Source: Chryseobacterium ureilyticum (GTDB lineage Bacteria; Bacteroidota; Bacteroidia; Flavobacteriales; Weeksellaceae). Taken from it: 64,000 nt of DNA. The stretch covers positions 28,315 through 92,314 of the forward strand of contig NZ_FTOL01000014.1 in the NCBI RefSeq assembly GCF_900156735.1, written 5' to 3'. The notes below the pieces were generated by a model. It had not been told where the DNA came from. It searched no databases and saw nothing but the letters and a program-made list of their open reading frames with translations. This document shows, piece by piece, positions 17,474 to 25,056 of the stretch. The translations under genes and the position numbers were made by a program. Each line of letters opens with the position of its first letter. Within the stretch, counting starts at the first letter, position 1.

Positions 17474-18199
17474 ATGAAGAAGATTGGAATGTCCATCATT
17501 ATATGTTTGTCATCTATATTAGGCGCGCAAACTAAGCAACAGGTAGATGCTTTCTATGACGCTGTCCGAGATGATAATTTTCCACTGGTAAAAAAAATGG
17601 TTGAGCAAGAGGGGTATCCTATTAAAGCGGTTATTCCTCAACAGATATTACCTGTAAAAGCAGCCATCTGGAAAAAGAACTTACCCATGGTGGAATATAT
17701 GGTAAGCAAGGGAGCCAATCTAACAGCAGATACAACATTAGTTGATACCGCTATTGAATACGGAAGTCCAGAAATTACCCTCTATCTTCTGAAAAAGGGA
17801 CTTTATGCTAAAAATGCCTTAAGTAAAGCAGTTTTTTACGAAAACCTTGATATTGCTAAAGAAGTTTACCTGAACTACCAACCTCAGAAAATAGACAATG
17901 AATACATGGGAAGGTTTCTGTTATTGGCAGCAAAAAACAACGATTTGGAATTTATCAAAAAGCTTCCGTTAAAAGGAAAAGATTCTCCTATGGATTATTT
18001 TGATTATGACGGATACAATGCCTTACTCTATGCAGTGGAAAAGAATTATACTGAACTTGCGAAATACCTTTTATCTCAGGGAGCAGATAAAAAGTCTACC
18101 ATTTCAATAGAAACAGATAATGGAATTGTTTCCGGGAAAACGGCTATGCAGCTTGCCAAAGCCAACAAAAACACTGAACTTATTAAGCTTTTAAAATAA
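17474..18199 (+). CDS. Exported ankyrin-repeat protein
   Basis: A 241-residue protein with an N-terminal signal peptide (cleavage near 'ILGAQT', residue 19) followed by about five ankyrin-type repeats. Repeat cores include 'LPMVEYMVSKGANL', 'SPEITLYLLKKGLY', 'GYNALLYAVEKNYTELAKYL' and 'KTAMQLAKANKNTELIKLLK'. It is probably periplasmic and mediates protein-protein contact. Partner unknown. It lies in a run of same-strand genes for small membrane proteins (18286-20133) but a hairpin at 18210-18242 separates it from them. Confidence 0.85.
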   Translation: MKKIGMSIIICLSSILGAQTKQQVDAFYDAVRDDNFPLVKKMVEQEGYPIKAVIPQQILPVKAAIWKKNLPMVEYMVSKGANLTADTTLVDTAIEYGSPEITLYLLKKGLYAKNALSKAVFYENLDIAKEVYLNYQPQKIDNEYMGRFLLLAAKNNDLEFIKKLPLKGKDSPMDYFDYDGYNALLYAVEKNYTELAKYLLSQGADKKSTISIETDNGIVSGKTAMQLAKANKNTELIKLLK

Positions 18200-18209
18200 A
18201 AATCAACAT

Positions 18210-18242
18210 CCGGCAGTGTTCTTATTTTATGGAGACTGCCGG
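18210..18242 (+). repeat. 8-bp inverted repeat after the ankyrin gene
   Basis: CCGGCAGT (18210-18217) and ACTGCCGG (18235-18242) enclose 17 bases. There is no strong T-tract after it, so it may be a weak terminator or attenuator between the ankyrin gene and the next gene. Confidence 0.55.
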
Positions 18243-18285
18243 TATTAAATCTCTGTTTATATCGGAAAAACGTTTATCAATAAAT

Positions 18286-18774
18286 ATGATCGAAATTAAA
18301 TTCAAAAAAAATAATATTCTTTTCTCATTATATCTTAGTATTCTGGGATTGGTTGCTTCAGTGTATGTATTATTTCATTTGAGTTTAATTGTACAATTGA
18401 TCTCCGTTTTCTGGATTGCTGTAATAGCGCATGTCATTTATACCAAATACCAACAATTAACAAAAGCTAAAAAAGGAATGCCTGCTCTGGAAATAAATGA
18501 TCACGGGATCACAAATAATACTTCTCCACAGCCTATATATTTAAGATGGGGAGAAATTACCAGCTTTCAGACAGGTTTTTACAGGAATAATAATATTCTC
18601 ATTAATCCTATAGATCCGGAAAAATATAGAAATAAAGAAATGAATCAGTTTTTTCAGATCATAGGAAGTATTTTTTCATCTAAGCCTGAGGTATTATGGA
18701 TCGATACGGATGTTCTGAATATCAAAAAAGATGAACTCCTCCATCTTCTGAATCGCAAGCTTTACAAAAATTAA
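18286..18774 (+). CDS. Small membrane protein, STM3941-like
   Basis: Unknown function, 162 residues from ATG at 18286 ('MIEIKFKKNNILF'). An upstream ATG at 18229 would add 19 residues but lies inside the inverted repeat. Two adjacent membrane helices (about residues 14-32 and 38-56) are followed by a cytosolic domain with 'ALEINDHGITNNTS', a bulky strand 'IYLRWGEITSFQTG' and a terminal helix. This resembles the STM3941 family and PH-like membrane-edge domains. It is 13 bases before the next membrane-protein gene. Confidence 0.65.
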   Translation: MIEIKFKKNNILFSLYLSILGLVASVYVLFHLSLIVQLISVFWIAVIAHVIYTKYQQLTKAKKGMPALEINDHGITNNTSPQPIYLRWGEITSFQTGFYRNNNILINPIDPEKYRNKEMNQFFQIIGSIFSSKPEVLWIDTDVLNIKKDELLHLLNRKLYKN

Positions 18775-18787
18775 TAACTATAAACGG

Positions 18788-19606
18788 ATGACGTCAAGAA
18801 TTCCTGATTTTATCAATATCACTAAAAAAAACTTTGGCAAAAAGAATGATGCAATGGCATTGGTCTTCTTTTCCCTGTTTTCTTTACTGGGGATTTTAGG
18901 TGTTTTTTTGAACTGGCAAAGTTGGGTTTGTGCAGCATTCATTGTTATTAGTTTTTCTGTTTCATGGAATAAAATCAATAAAGTATTGCTTTTTTTCATC
19001 GGCGGACTTTTTCTCATCTTGGCAGGTTATTTCCGCAAGGAATTGGGAATTGATATTTTTGGATTGTTTATTACACTTCTGTTTTTCCCATTTATATTCT
19101 TTATAAAACCCTACTATCTCGAATATAAAAATGCTAAAGATTTTGAGGTTTTTTATCTTGACCATAAACAACTTCGGTGTCTTACTACTCAAGAAAATTC
19201 AGAGTATAAAGATTATGCACTCAATCCCCGAAATTATCTTAAAAGGTATTCTTTTCAGCAGATCAAAGCTGTACAGTTTCATAAACGTCACCTCATCATT
19301 GCCATCGATCAGGTATTGATTCGTCCCAAGGAACTTACCTCAACAGATCTGGAATTGATTTATTCTTATATTAAGCTTAATTGTCCTCATTTATTAAAGA
19401 ATGAAAAAACAATAGCAGAGAATTTCAAAATTGAAAATCAGTTTTACCTGCATAAATTTCTCATCTTCTCTCCGGTAATTGTATTAGCACCTGTTATTTA
19501 TTTTTTTGGAGATAATGGAAGAAATGTAATGGTAAGCTATTCTTGTATAGTATTAATGATAATTTGCCCATTTGTTATCTATAAGGTTTTAAACAGAAAG
19601 AGTTAA
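18788..19606 (+). CDS. Hypothetical membrane protein
   Basis: Function unknown, 272 residues. Four hydrophobic helices lie in the first third (about 24-40, 45-60, 65-82 and 88-105) and two more at the C terminus (about 222-240 and 248-265). Between them is a cytosolic domain of about 110 residues with 'FEVFYLDHKQLRCL' and 'IKAVQFHKRHLIIAIDQVLI', the strand pattern of a PH-like domain. This architecture parallels the preceding STM3941-like protein, so both may be membrane-anchored PH-like proteins. The following gene starts 17 bases on. Confidence 0.65.
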   Translation: MTSRIPDFINITKKNFGKKNDAMALVFFSLFSLLGILGVFLNWQSWVCAAFIVISFSVSWNKINKVLLFFIGGLFLILAGYFRKELGIDIFGLFITLLFFPFIFFIKPYYLEYKNAKDFEVFYLDHKQLRCLTTQENSEYKDYALNPRNYLKRYSFQQIKAVQFHKRHLIIAIDQVLIRPKELTSTDLELIYSYIKLNCPHLLKNEKTIAENFKIENQFYLHKFLIFSPVIVLAPVIYFFGDNGRNVMVSYSCIVLMIICPFVIYKVLNRKS

Positions 19607-19623
19607 AATTAATCTGTGAATCT

Positions 19624-20133
19624 ATGTTGAAACGTATTGTAATTACTTTATCGATATTAGGGGTTTTATATATTCCTCTAAGAATGCTGATAACGACATC
19701 TTCTCTGAAAGAAATACAGGGAACGATAAAAGAGGTACGTCCATCTTCTACAAGAATACCTTATTATACTTTTACTTTAAACGAATATCCTTGTAGTTTT
19801 TACAATAAAGGCAATGGAACTTTGAGTCTTTTAAAGGATGCTCCTGAGACACAGAAAAAGGCTGTTTCATTAATGATAAAAAACAATGATACTTCATTAC
19901 TTCAGCATAAGACATCTGTTTTTTATTTTGCTTTCAATCAAAAAAATAAATTGATCGATGTGTACTACTCTATTGTAAGACTTGGAGTATTGCCCCACTT
20001 CATCACATTATTCTTTTATTTCCTGATCCTACTATTTAATATATTAGGAGCTTACCTTCTTCCTAAACAGGATATATTTTCCAAATTTATCAAACTCTAC
20101 CTTTTAATGATTCTTTTATTAATGTTTTTATAA
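19624..20133 (+). CDS. Hypothetical membrane protein
   Basis: Function unknown, 169 residues. One helix at the N terminus (about 5-22), an extracytoplasmic-looking middle ('IQGTIKEVRPSSTRIPYYTF', 'NEYPCSFYNKGNG'), and two helices at the C terminus (about 125-145 and 150-168). It is the last of three closely spaced genes (gaps of 13 and 17 bases), so it is likely co-transcribed with 18286-19606. No recognised domain. Confidence 0.6.
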   Translation: MLKRIVITLSILGVLYIPLRMLITTSSLKEIQGTIKEVRPSSTRIPYYTFTLNEYPCSFYNKGNGTLSLLKDAPETQKKAVSLMIKNNDTSLLQHKTSVFYFAFNQKNKLIDVYYSIVRLGVLPHFITLFFYFLILLFNILGAYLLPKQDIFSKFIKLYLLMILLLMFL

Positions 20134-20245
20134 CTTATCAAAAGTAGAAAAATAGAATTTAACAGTATTACTTATTCTAAAATAACCTCAATTCTTAAAA
20201 ATCCTAATAAAAATCAGGTTTCCAAGGCAAAATAATGCAACTTTA

Positions 20246-20279
20246 TTGTTTAGAATTATTATAAATAAAGGTATATTTG
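20246..20279 (+). promoter_or_regulatory. Candidate promoter of the PepSY-receptor operon
   Basis: A TTG at 20246-20248 and a TATATTTG (matching TAnnTTTG) at 20272-20279, 23 bases apart, 39 bases before the PepSY start codon. The Fur-like palindrome at 20249-20265 lies between the two elements, where a repressor would block polymerase. Confidence 0.5.
20249..20265. promoter_or_regulatory. Fur-type operator candidate (TTTAGAAT-T-ATTATAAA)
   Basis: A 17-bp dyad with 8-base arms around one central T; 7 of 8 arm positions are symmetric. It differs by a single base from the perfect palindrome at 27420-27436, in front of the other receptor gene of this iron region. The sequence resembles AT-rich Fur boxes; the protein that binds it is an inference. 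Confidence 0.6.
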
Positions 20280-20318
20280 TGGCTTATTTATTTTTAATAA
20301 GACTAAATAACTATAAAA

Positions 20319-21527
20319 ATGCAACAGACCGATAAAAAGAAGTCTAAAGGTACCTTCAAAAAATATATTCTGAAAGCTCATCTATGGCTCGGACTGCTTT
20401 CCGGGATCATTGTTTTGATTGTTTCTTTGTCAGGTGCATTTTTTGTTTTCAATGAAGATATTACAGCTGCATTGCGTAAGGAAAGTACTTTTCATGGTGA
20501 AAAAGATATTCAGCATAAGAAACCTATTCCTTTACATGAGCTAAAAGATCTGGTAAATGCCCAGCTAAAAAATGAAATCGTAAAAACGGAAGAAGTCACC
20601 ATCCCAATAGATCCTGCGCGTTCTTACCAATTCGGATTGATTAAAGCTAACCCGGATGGCTGGAACCACTTTAATACTTTTATTGTTTATAAAAACATTT
20701 ATGTAAATCAATACACAGGAAAGGTAATCGCTATCTATGATGTAAAAAACAACCCTTTCTTTATCTGTATGACTCTCCATCGTTCGTTATTGCTTAGTGA
20801 TAAAATCGGGGGTACTATTGTGGGAGTGTCTACAATCATTTTTGTCATCATGCTGATTACCGGAATTATCCTGTGGTGGCCCAAGAATAAAAAGATGAGT
20901 AAACAACGCTTATGGTTCCGTTGGGAGAAGGTAAAAGGCTGGCGACGCAAGAACTATGATGTACACAATATCATTGGTTTCTACTCTTCTTTTCTTGCCA
21001 TTATTGTAGCTATTACAGGAATTATGTATTCATTCCGTATTACTCAGATGTGGGTATATGTGCTGCTCAATGGTTTCTCATCCGCTACACCGGATTACAG
21101 CCAATATAAAACAGTGGCACCGGAATCTGTAGAAACTGCTACAACTATAGACCGTATTATAGAACAGGTAAAAATTCATTATCCGAAGGCATATTCTTTT
21201 GGAGTAGATCTGGAAGATCATGCTGAAGCAGATCACAAACACGATAATCTAAGCATCTGGATCAAAGAAAAAGAATTCACTTATGCTGAATCTTCTATGA
21301 TGATTTTTGATGAACATTCGGGGAAACTTTTGTTTAACCGTCCACATGAAGATAAGCCTATGGCTGAAAGAGCTACAGATGCTACCTATGATCTGCACGT
21401 GGGAGCGTTCTTCGGAATGCCTGGAAAAATACTGGCATTTTTAATGAGTCTATTCTGTGCGTCATTGCCAATAACCGGGTTTATGATCTGGTGGGGCAGA
21501 AGAAATAAAAAGAAAACAACAACCTAA
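20319..21527 (+). CDS. PepSY-associated transmembrane protein (iron/siderophore-linked)
   Basis: Inner-membrane protein of the PepSY_TM family, often linked to ferric-siderophore reduction or uptake. The 402-residue sequence has a first helix 'LSGIIVLIVSLSGAFFVF' (about 28-46) after 'LKAHLWLGL', a periplasmic PepSY segment, two middle helices (about 165-190 and 220-245), and a final helix 'MSLFCASLPITGFMIWWG'. The conserved histidines 'LHRSLLL', 'DVHNIIGF' and 'LHVGAFFG' near membrane borders are typical and may bind haem. It is 12 bases from the receptor gene and has a Fur-like site in its promoter. Confidence 0.85.
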   Translation: MQQTDKKKSKGTFKKYILKAHLWLGLLSGIIVLIVSLSGAFFVFNEDITAALRKESTFHGEKDIQHKKPIPLHELKDLVNAQLKNEIVKTEEVTIPIDPARSYQFGLIKANPDGWNHFNTFIVYKNIYVNQYTGKVIAIYDVKNNPFFICMTLHRSLLLSDKIGGTIVGVSTIIFVIMLITGIILWWPKNKKMSKQRLWFRWEKVKGWRRKNYDVHNIIGFYSSFLAIIVAITGIMYSFRITQMWVYVLLNGFSSATPDYSQYKTVAPESVETATTIDRIIEQVKIHYPKAYSFGVDLEDHAEADHKHDNLSIWIKEKEFTYAESSMMIFDEHSGKLLFNRPHEDKPMAERATDATYDLHVGAFFGMPGKILAFLMSLFCASLPITGFMIWWGRRNKKKTTT

Positions 21528-21539
21528 AATCCATTATTC

Positions 21540-23663
21540 ATGAAGAAACACTATATATGGCTACCTTTAATGGCTAGCCTGAATGCTTACGGACAAACGG
21601 AAAGTCTTAATGACTCTTTGCAGACAGAAAAAACTTCAGAGATTAGCGGTATTGTAATCAAAGGAACTAAAGCTGTCTTCCAACAGAAAGCCGATAAAAT
21701 GATTTTTAATGTAGAAAACAGTGTATTGTCTGATGGTACCAATGTACTGGAATTACTAGGCAAAACACCAGGTGTGGTAATTTCGCAGGAAGGAGAACTC
21801 TCTTTACGTGGTAAGAAAGGAGTAAGTGTAATGATTAACGGGAAGCTAAGCTCATTATCTACTAAAGAGCTTGCCAACTTACTACGTTCTACCAATTCTA
21901 CTTTGGTAAAGAATATTGAAATTATTGCCAATCCTTCTTCCAAATACGATGCTGCCGGAAATGCAGGAATCATTAATATTGTGATGAAAAAAAGCTCATT
22001 GGAAGGAATGAGTGGTAACTATTACCTGAACGGCGGAAGAGGTCGTAAAAACAGGATTAATACCGGACTGAGTTTAAATTATACTCATAAAAAGCTATCC
22101 TTACACGGAGATTACAGTTATACTTTCCGTGGTGAGGAGGAAAAGAGAAACTTTAATCAGGTTTTCTTTGATGAAAATCAACCTCAGCTGATGACCCGAA
22201 GTACAGATCAGAATTCGGTAACCAGTGAGCCTTTAACATCGAATAACTTCAAATTCGGGGCGGATTATGCATTCAATGACAAAACAACGATTGGAGCTTT
22301 ATTTGATGCTAAAATAGGACGCTATGAGAACTTCTCAAAAGGTGAAAATAAAATATTCCAGCCTGTAGACCAACTTTTTGCTCATGTTCTTTCGGATAAT
22401 AAGAATAAAGAAAACTGGTACGATTATACTTATAATTTAAAAGGGTCACACGTCTTCAATGATAAAGATTATAAAGTAGATGTGGATCTGGAATACGAAA
22501 CATCTCGATTTACTTCGCGCCAGAATCAGTTTTCGGATGCATTGGTGAATCTTGGAACGGAGAGTTTTAACAACAGAAGAGGTAGTATTGCTTCCCGTCT
22601 GAAAGTTTTCAATGCTAAAGTAGATTTTACTCTTCCTTTTAGTGAAATGCATAATCTGGAAACCGGGCTTAAATCTACGATAAAGTCTAATAACAACCCT
22701 TCGGAATATTTTAAACAAGAAGGTGAAGACTGGATCAATGATGATAAAGCTAGTAATGAATATGTTTACAAAGAACAGATTCATGCATTATATGCCAACT
22801 ACAAGCTGAATCTCACGAAATGGACATTCCAGCTAGGTTTAAGAACGGAAACGACACATACGGATATCAATCAGAAAACATCACAGGAACAGCGAAAAAG
22901 AGATTATACAAACCTTTTCCCGAGTGCATCCATCAAATACCAGATGAGCGACAACCATGGATTTTATGCTTCATACAGTAAAAGAATCAACAGACCGAGT
23001 CATTTTGATCTGAACCCATTTCGTTTTTATGATGACCCGTTCAATTATTGGCAGGGAAATCCTAATCTGAATCCGGAATTTACCCACGCAACGGAATTGG
23101 GTTACACCTGGGGAAAATATATCATAGCATCAGCTTATTTCAGTGTAACCAATGATGTGATGACGGAAGTTTATAATTATCAGCCGGATACAGGAATTTT
23201 GGTGAAAACGCAGGATAACCTGAATAAATCTTATGTATATGGTGCCAATATAACAGCTACTACAAAGCTTTTCAACTGGTGGTCATTGACTTCTATGTTT
23301 AATATATTCAACAATGAGTATAAAGGAAATTACCAAAATTATTCCGTGAACAGTTCACAGCTTGCATTTACAGTGAATGCACAAAACAGTTTCAATATTA
23401 TCAAAGGAATGAAGGCTGAGGCTAATGCCCAATATTTCTCAAAATCAAACATTGGCTTGTTTATCCGTGATGCTTATTTTGATCTGACGGTAGGTGTTTC
23501 AAAAACATTATGGAAGGATAAAGCGACTTTGAAACTAGCTGTTACAGACTTATTAAAGACCAATAATTATCGTGTAACCGGAAATAACTTCAGTTCTACG
23601 ATTCGACAGAAATACAATCTGGACAGCCGTGTGATCACCCTGTCATTGAATTATAAACTTTAG
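21540..23663 (+). CDS. TonB-dependent outer-membrane receptor (outer-membrane beta-barrel family)
   Basis: Outer-membrane receptor of 707 residues, co-transcribed with the PepSY gene (12-base gap), most likely for a ferric chelate. After a signal peptide ending near 'NAYGQT' there is no CarboxypepD_reg domain. A short TonB-box-like segment 'SEISGIVIKGTKAV' leads to a plug ('NVLELLGKTPGVV', 'SLRGKKGVSVMINGK', 'NPSSKYDAAGNAGIINIVMK') and a 22-strand-type barrel with 'YSKRINRPSHFDLNPFRFYD' and 'YWQGNPNLNPE'. These motifs fit the OMP_b-brl_3 group also seen at 53408-55750. Substrate is inferred from neighbours. Confidence 0.88.
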   Translation: MKKHYIWLPLMASLNAYGQTESLNDSLQTEKTSEISGIVIKGTKAVFQQKADKMIFNVENSVLSDGTNVLELLGKTPGVVISQEGELSLRGKKGVSVMINGKLSSLSTKELANLLRSTNSTLVKNIEIIANPSSKYDAAGNAGIINIVMKKSSLEGMSGNYYLNGGRGRKNRINTGLSLNYTHKKLSLHGDYSYTFRGEEEKRNFNQVFFDENQPQLMTRSTDQNSVTSEPLTSNNFKFGADYAFNDKTTIGALFDAKIGRYENFSKGENKIFQPVDQLFAHVLSDNKNKENWYDYTYNLKGSHVFNDKDYKVDVDLEYETSRFTSRQNQFSDALVNLGTESFNNRRGSIASRLKVFNAKVDFTLPFSEMHNLETGLKSTIKSNNNPSEYFKQEGEDWINDDKASNEYVYKEQIHALYANYKLNLTKWTFQLGLRTETTHTDINQKTSQEQRKRDYTNLFPSASIKYQMSDNHGFYASYSKRINRPSHFDLNPFRFYDDPFNYWQGNPNLNPEFTHATELGYTWGKYIIASAYFSVTNDVMTEVYNYQPDTGILVKTQDNLNKSYVYGANITATTKLFNWWSLTSMFNIFNNEYKGNYQNYSVNSSQLAFTVNAQNSFNIIKGMKAEANAQYFSKSNIGLFIRDAYFDLTVGVSKTLWKDKATLKLAVTDLLKTNNYRVTGNNFSSTIRQKYNLDSRVITLSLNYKL

Positions 23664-23698
23664 AATATTAATTCATAGAAATAAATAATAAGATAGCT

Positions 23699-23734
23699 AA
23701 AATGGTCGGAAAAATTATCCGACCATTTTTTATT
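23699..23734 (+). terminator. Intrinsic terminator after the receptor gene
   Basis: AAATGGTCGGA and TCCGACCATTT arms around AAAATTA-type loop, then a T-tract; 36 bases after the receptor stop. Confidence 0.85.
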
Positions 23735-23775
23735 TTCTAATTATCTGTCTTTAAAACTCAGCAAATAAAGTAAGC

Positions 23776-23811
23776 AAAAACGGTTCTCAATATAATTGAG
23801 AACCGTTTTTT
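23776..23811. terminator. Bidirectional terminator for the convergent iron genes
   Basis: Perfect 15-base arms, 23776-23790 and 23796-23810 (core ACGGTTCTCAA / TTGAGAACCGT), with a 5-base loop and A/T tracts on both sides. It lies between the plus-strand receptor and the minus-strand DUF4374 gene. Confidence 0.85.
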
Positions 23812-23847
23812 ATCAAATAAATATTCTATGAACTTGAGACGTTGGTA

Positions 23848-25050
23848 TTAGTCGTAAAACTTATCAAAACGTGCAAAACCGGAGATACGATCCGGAAGCT
23901 TCATCCCTTTAGTTATTTTATCGGTTTGAAGATCATAGATCCATACAAAGTTTTCACCTTTATTACTGTTCAGCGCGATATATAATTTTTTATTCTGAAC
24001 AAATATGCCTTGTTCGTAAGGTTCATCTCCAGGTAATTCATCCAGTACTCGCACCAATTGTCTGGTTTCAATATCTATGATGGCATAACGACCGTTATAA
24101 GCATCACCTAAAGCCGGATCACGGTACAGAACTACCATTTTATTGTCACCGATATAATCTATTACTGTTTCCAGAGATTTATTGCCCACAATATCAGTAA
24201 GATTGATCTGATAGCCCGGATCTGGTGCAGTAGCTCCTTTAAGGGTTCTGAAAAGGTAAATTTTATTTGATCCCGCTCCTACACGTGGAAAACATGTGTA
24301 ATAAAAGGCTTCTTTATCTTTTGTAAAAGCTGTTTTGAAGTAAGGAGAACCATTTGCCACACCAGAGCTTCTGTTATCACTTACAGAACTTTTTACTTTG
24401 AAGGTTTTATAATCTATCACAGCAAGATTGTAATAAGGCGGATTCAGCCATTTACCATCGCGGAAGCTGTATTGAAAATAGATTTCTCCATTCATATAAG
24501 TCATGGAACCTATCGTATAAAAATGATAAGCATCCGGGAAAGGCTGAAATCCTTCGATCTCTCCCTGACGGATCACACTAAGATCTGTAGCATTGAAAAC
24601 AGTATAGCGTATGTGTTGTCCATCTCCGGTTTCTCCTACCAATACTAATGTATTATCATCCGTCCATACAAAGCTGGAAATATCACTGATATAAGTATAA
24701 GGAACTTCTTTTACCGTAGTCAGTCTGTCCTGTGTATATTTAAACTTTTTGAAGACTCCCTGGTCTGTTTTGTAGTTATAAATGAATCCATTTTTTACAA
24801 TATAGGAATACGTTCCTTTAGAATTGATCTCATCACCTTCTTTGGTAATATCCATTTCACCTTTTGTAAGGTCATTGGTAGCCGTCATATAATGTACGGT
24901 ATTGGGCCAACTTCCTAATGCGGAAAGGAGAAAATATTTATAGTCTTTTTCGCCACTTCCGGAATCTCCGTACCCAGGCTCACTTTCACAACTGATGATT
25001 GTGAAACATGCAAGTATTAAAAGTATACTGTTTTTGAAATATTGTGTCAT
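23848..25050 (-). CDS. DUF4374 lipoprotein, partner of the iron receptor
   Basis: Surface or periplasmic lipoprotein of 400 residues; signal ends 'CFTIISC' (C21). The mature part has repeated beta-blade-like units ('YTYISDISSFVWTDDNTLVL', 'IGSMTYMNGEIYFQY', 'LYIALNSNKGENFVWIYD'), consistent with a beta-propeller of the DUF4374 family. Genes of this family commonly sit beside TonB receptors and PepSY proteins for iron chelates. It starts 6 bases after the receptor gene at 25057-27417, so the two form an operon under the operator at 27420-27436. A role in ligand capture is inferred. Confidence 0.85.
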   Translation of the reverse strand: MTQYFKNSILLILACFTIISCESEPGYGDSGSGEKDYKYFLLSALGSWPNTVHYMTATNDLTKGEMDITKEGDEINSKGTYSYIVKNGFIYNYKTDQGVFKKFKYTQDRLTTVKEVPYTYISDISSFVWTDDNTLVLVGETGDGQHIRYTVFNATDLSVIRQGEIEGFQPFPDAYHFYTIGSMTYMNGEIYFQYSFRDGKWLNPPYYNLAVIDYKTFKVKSSVSDNRSSGVANGSPYFKTAFTKDKEAFYYTCFPRVGAGSNKIYLFRTLKGATAPDPGYQINLTDIVGNKSLETVIDYIGDNKMVVLYRDPALGDAYNGRYAIIDIETRQLVRVLDELPGDEPYEQGIFVQNKKLYIALNSNKGENFVWIYDLQTDKITKGMKLPDRISGFARFDKFYD

Positions 25051-25056
25051 GATCTT

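Noticed and set aside
21587..22784. Minus-strand frames opposite the TonB receptor gene
   Set aside because: No domain or signal, and the plus-strand gene accounts for the full region with receptor motifs.
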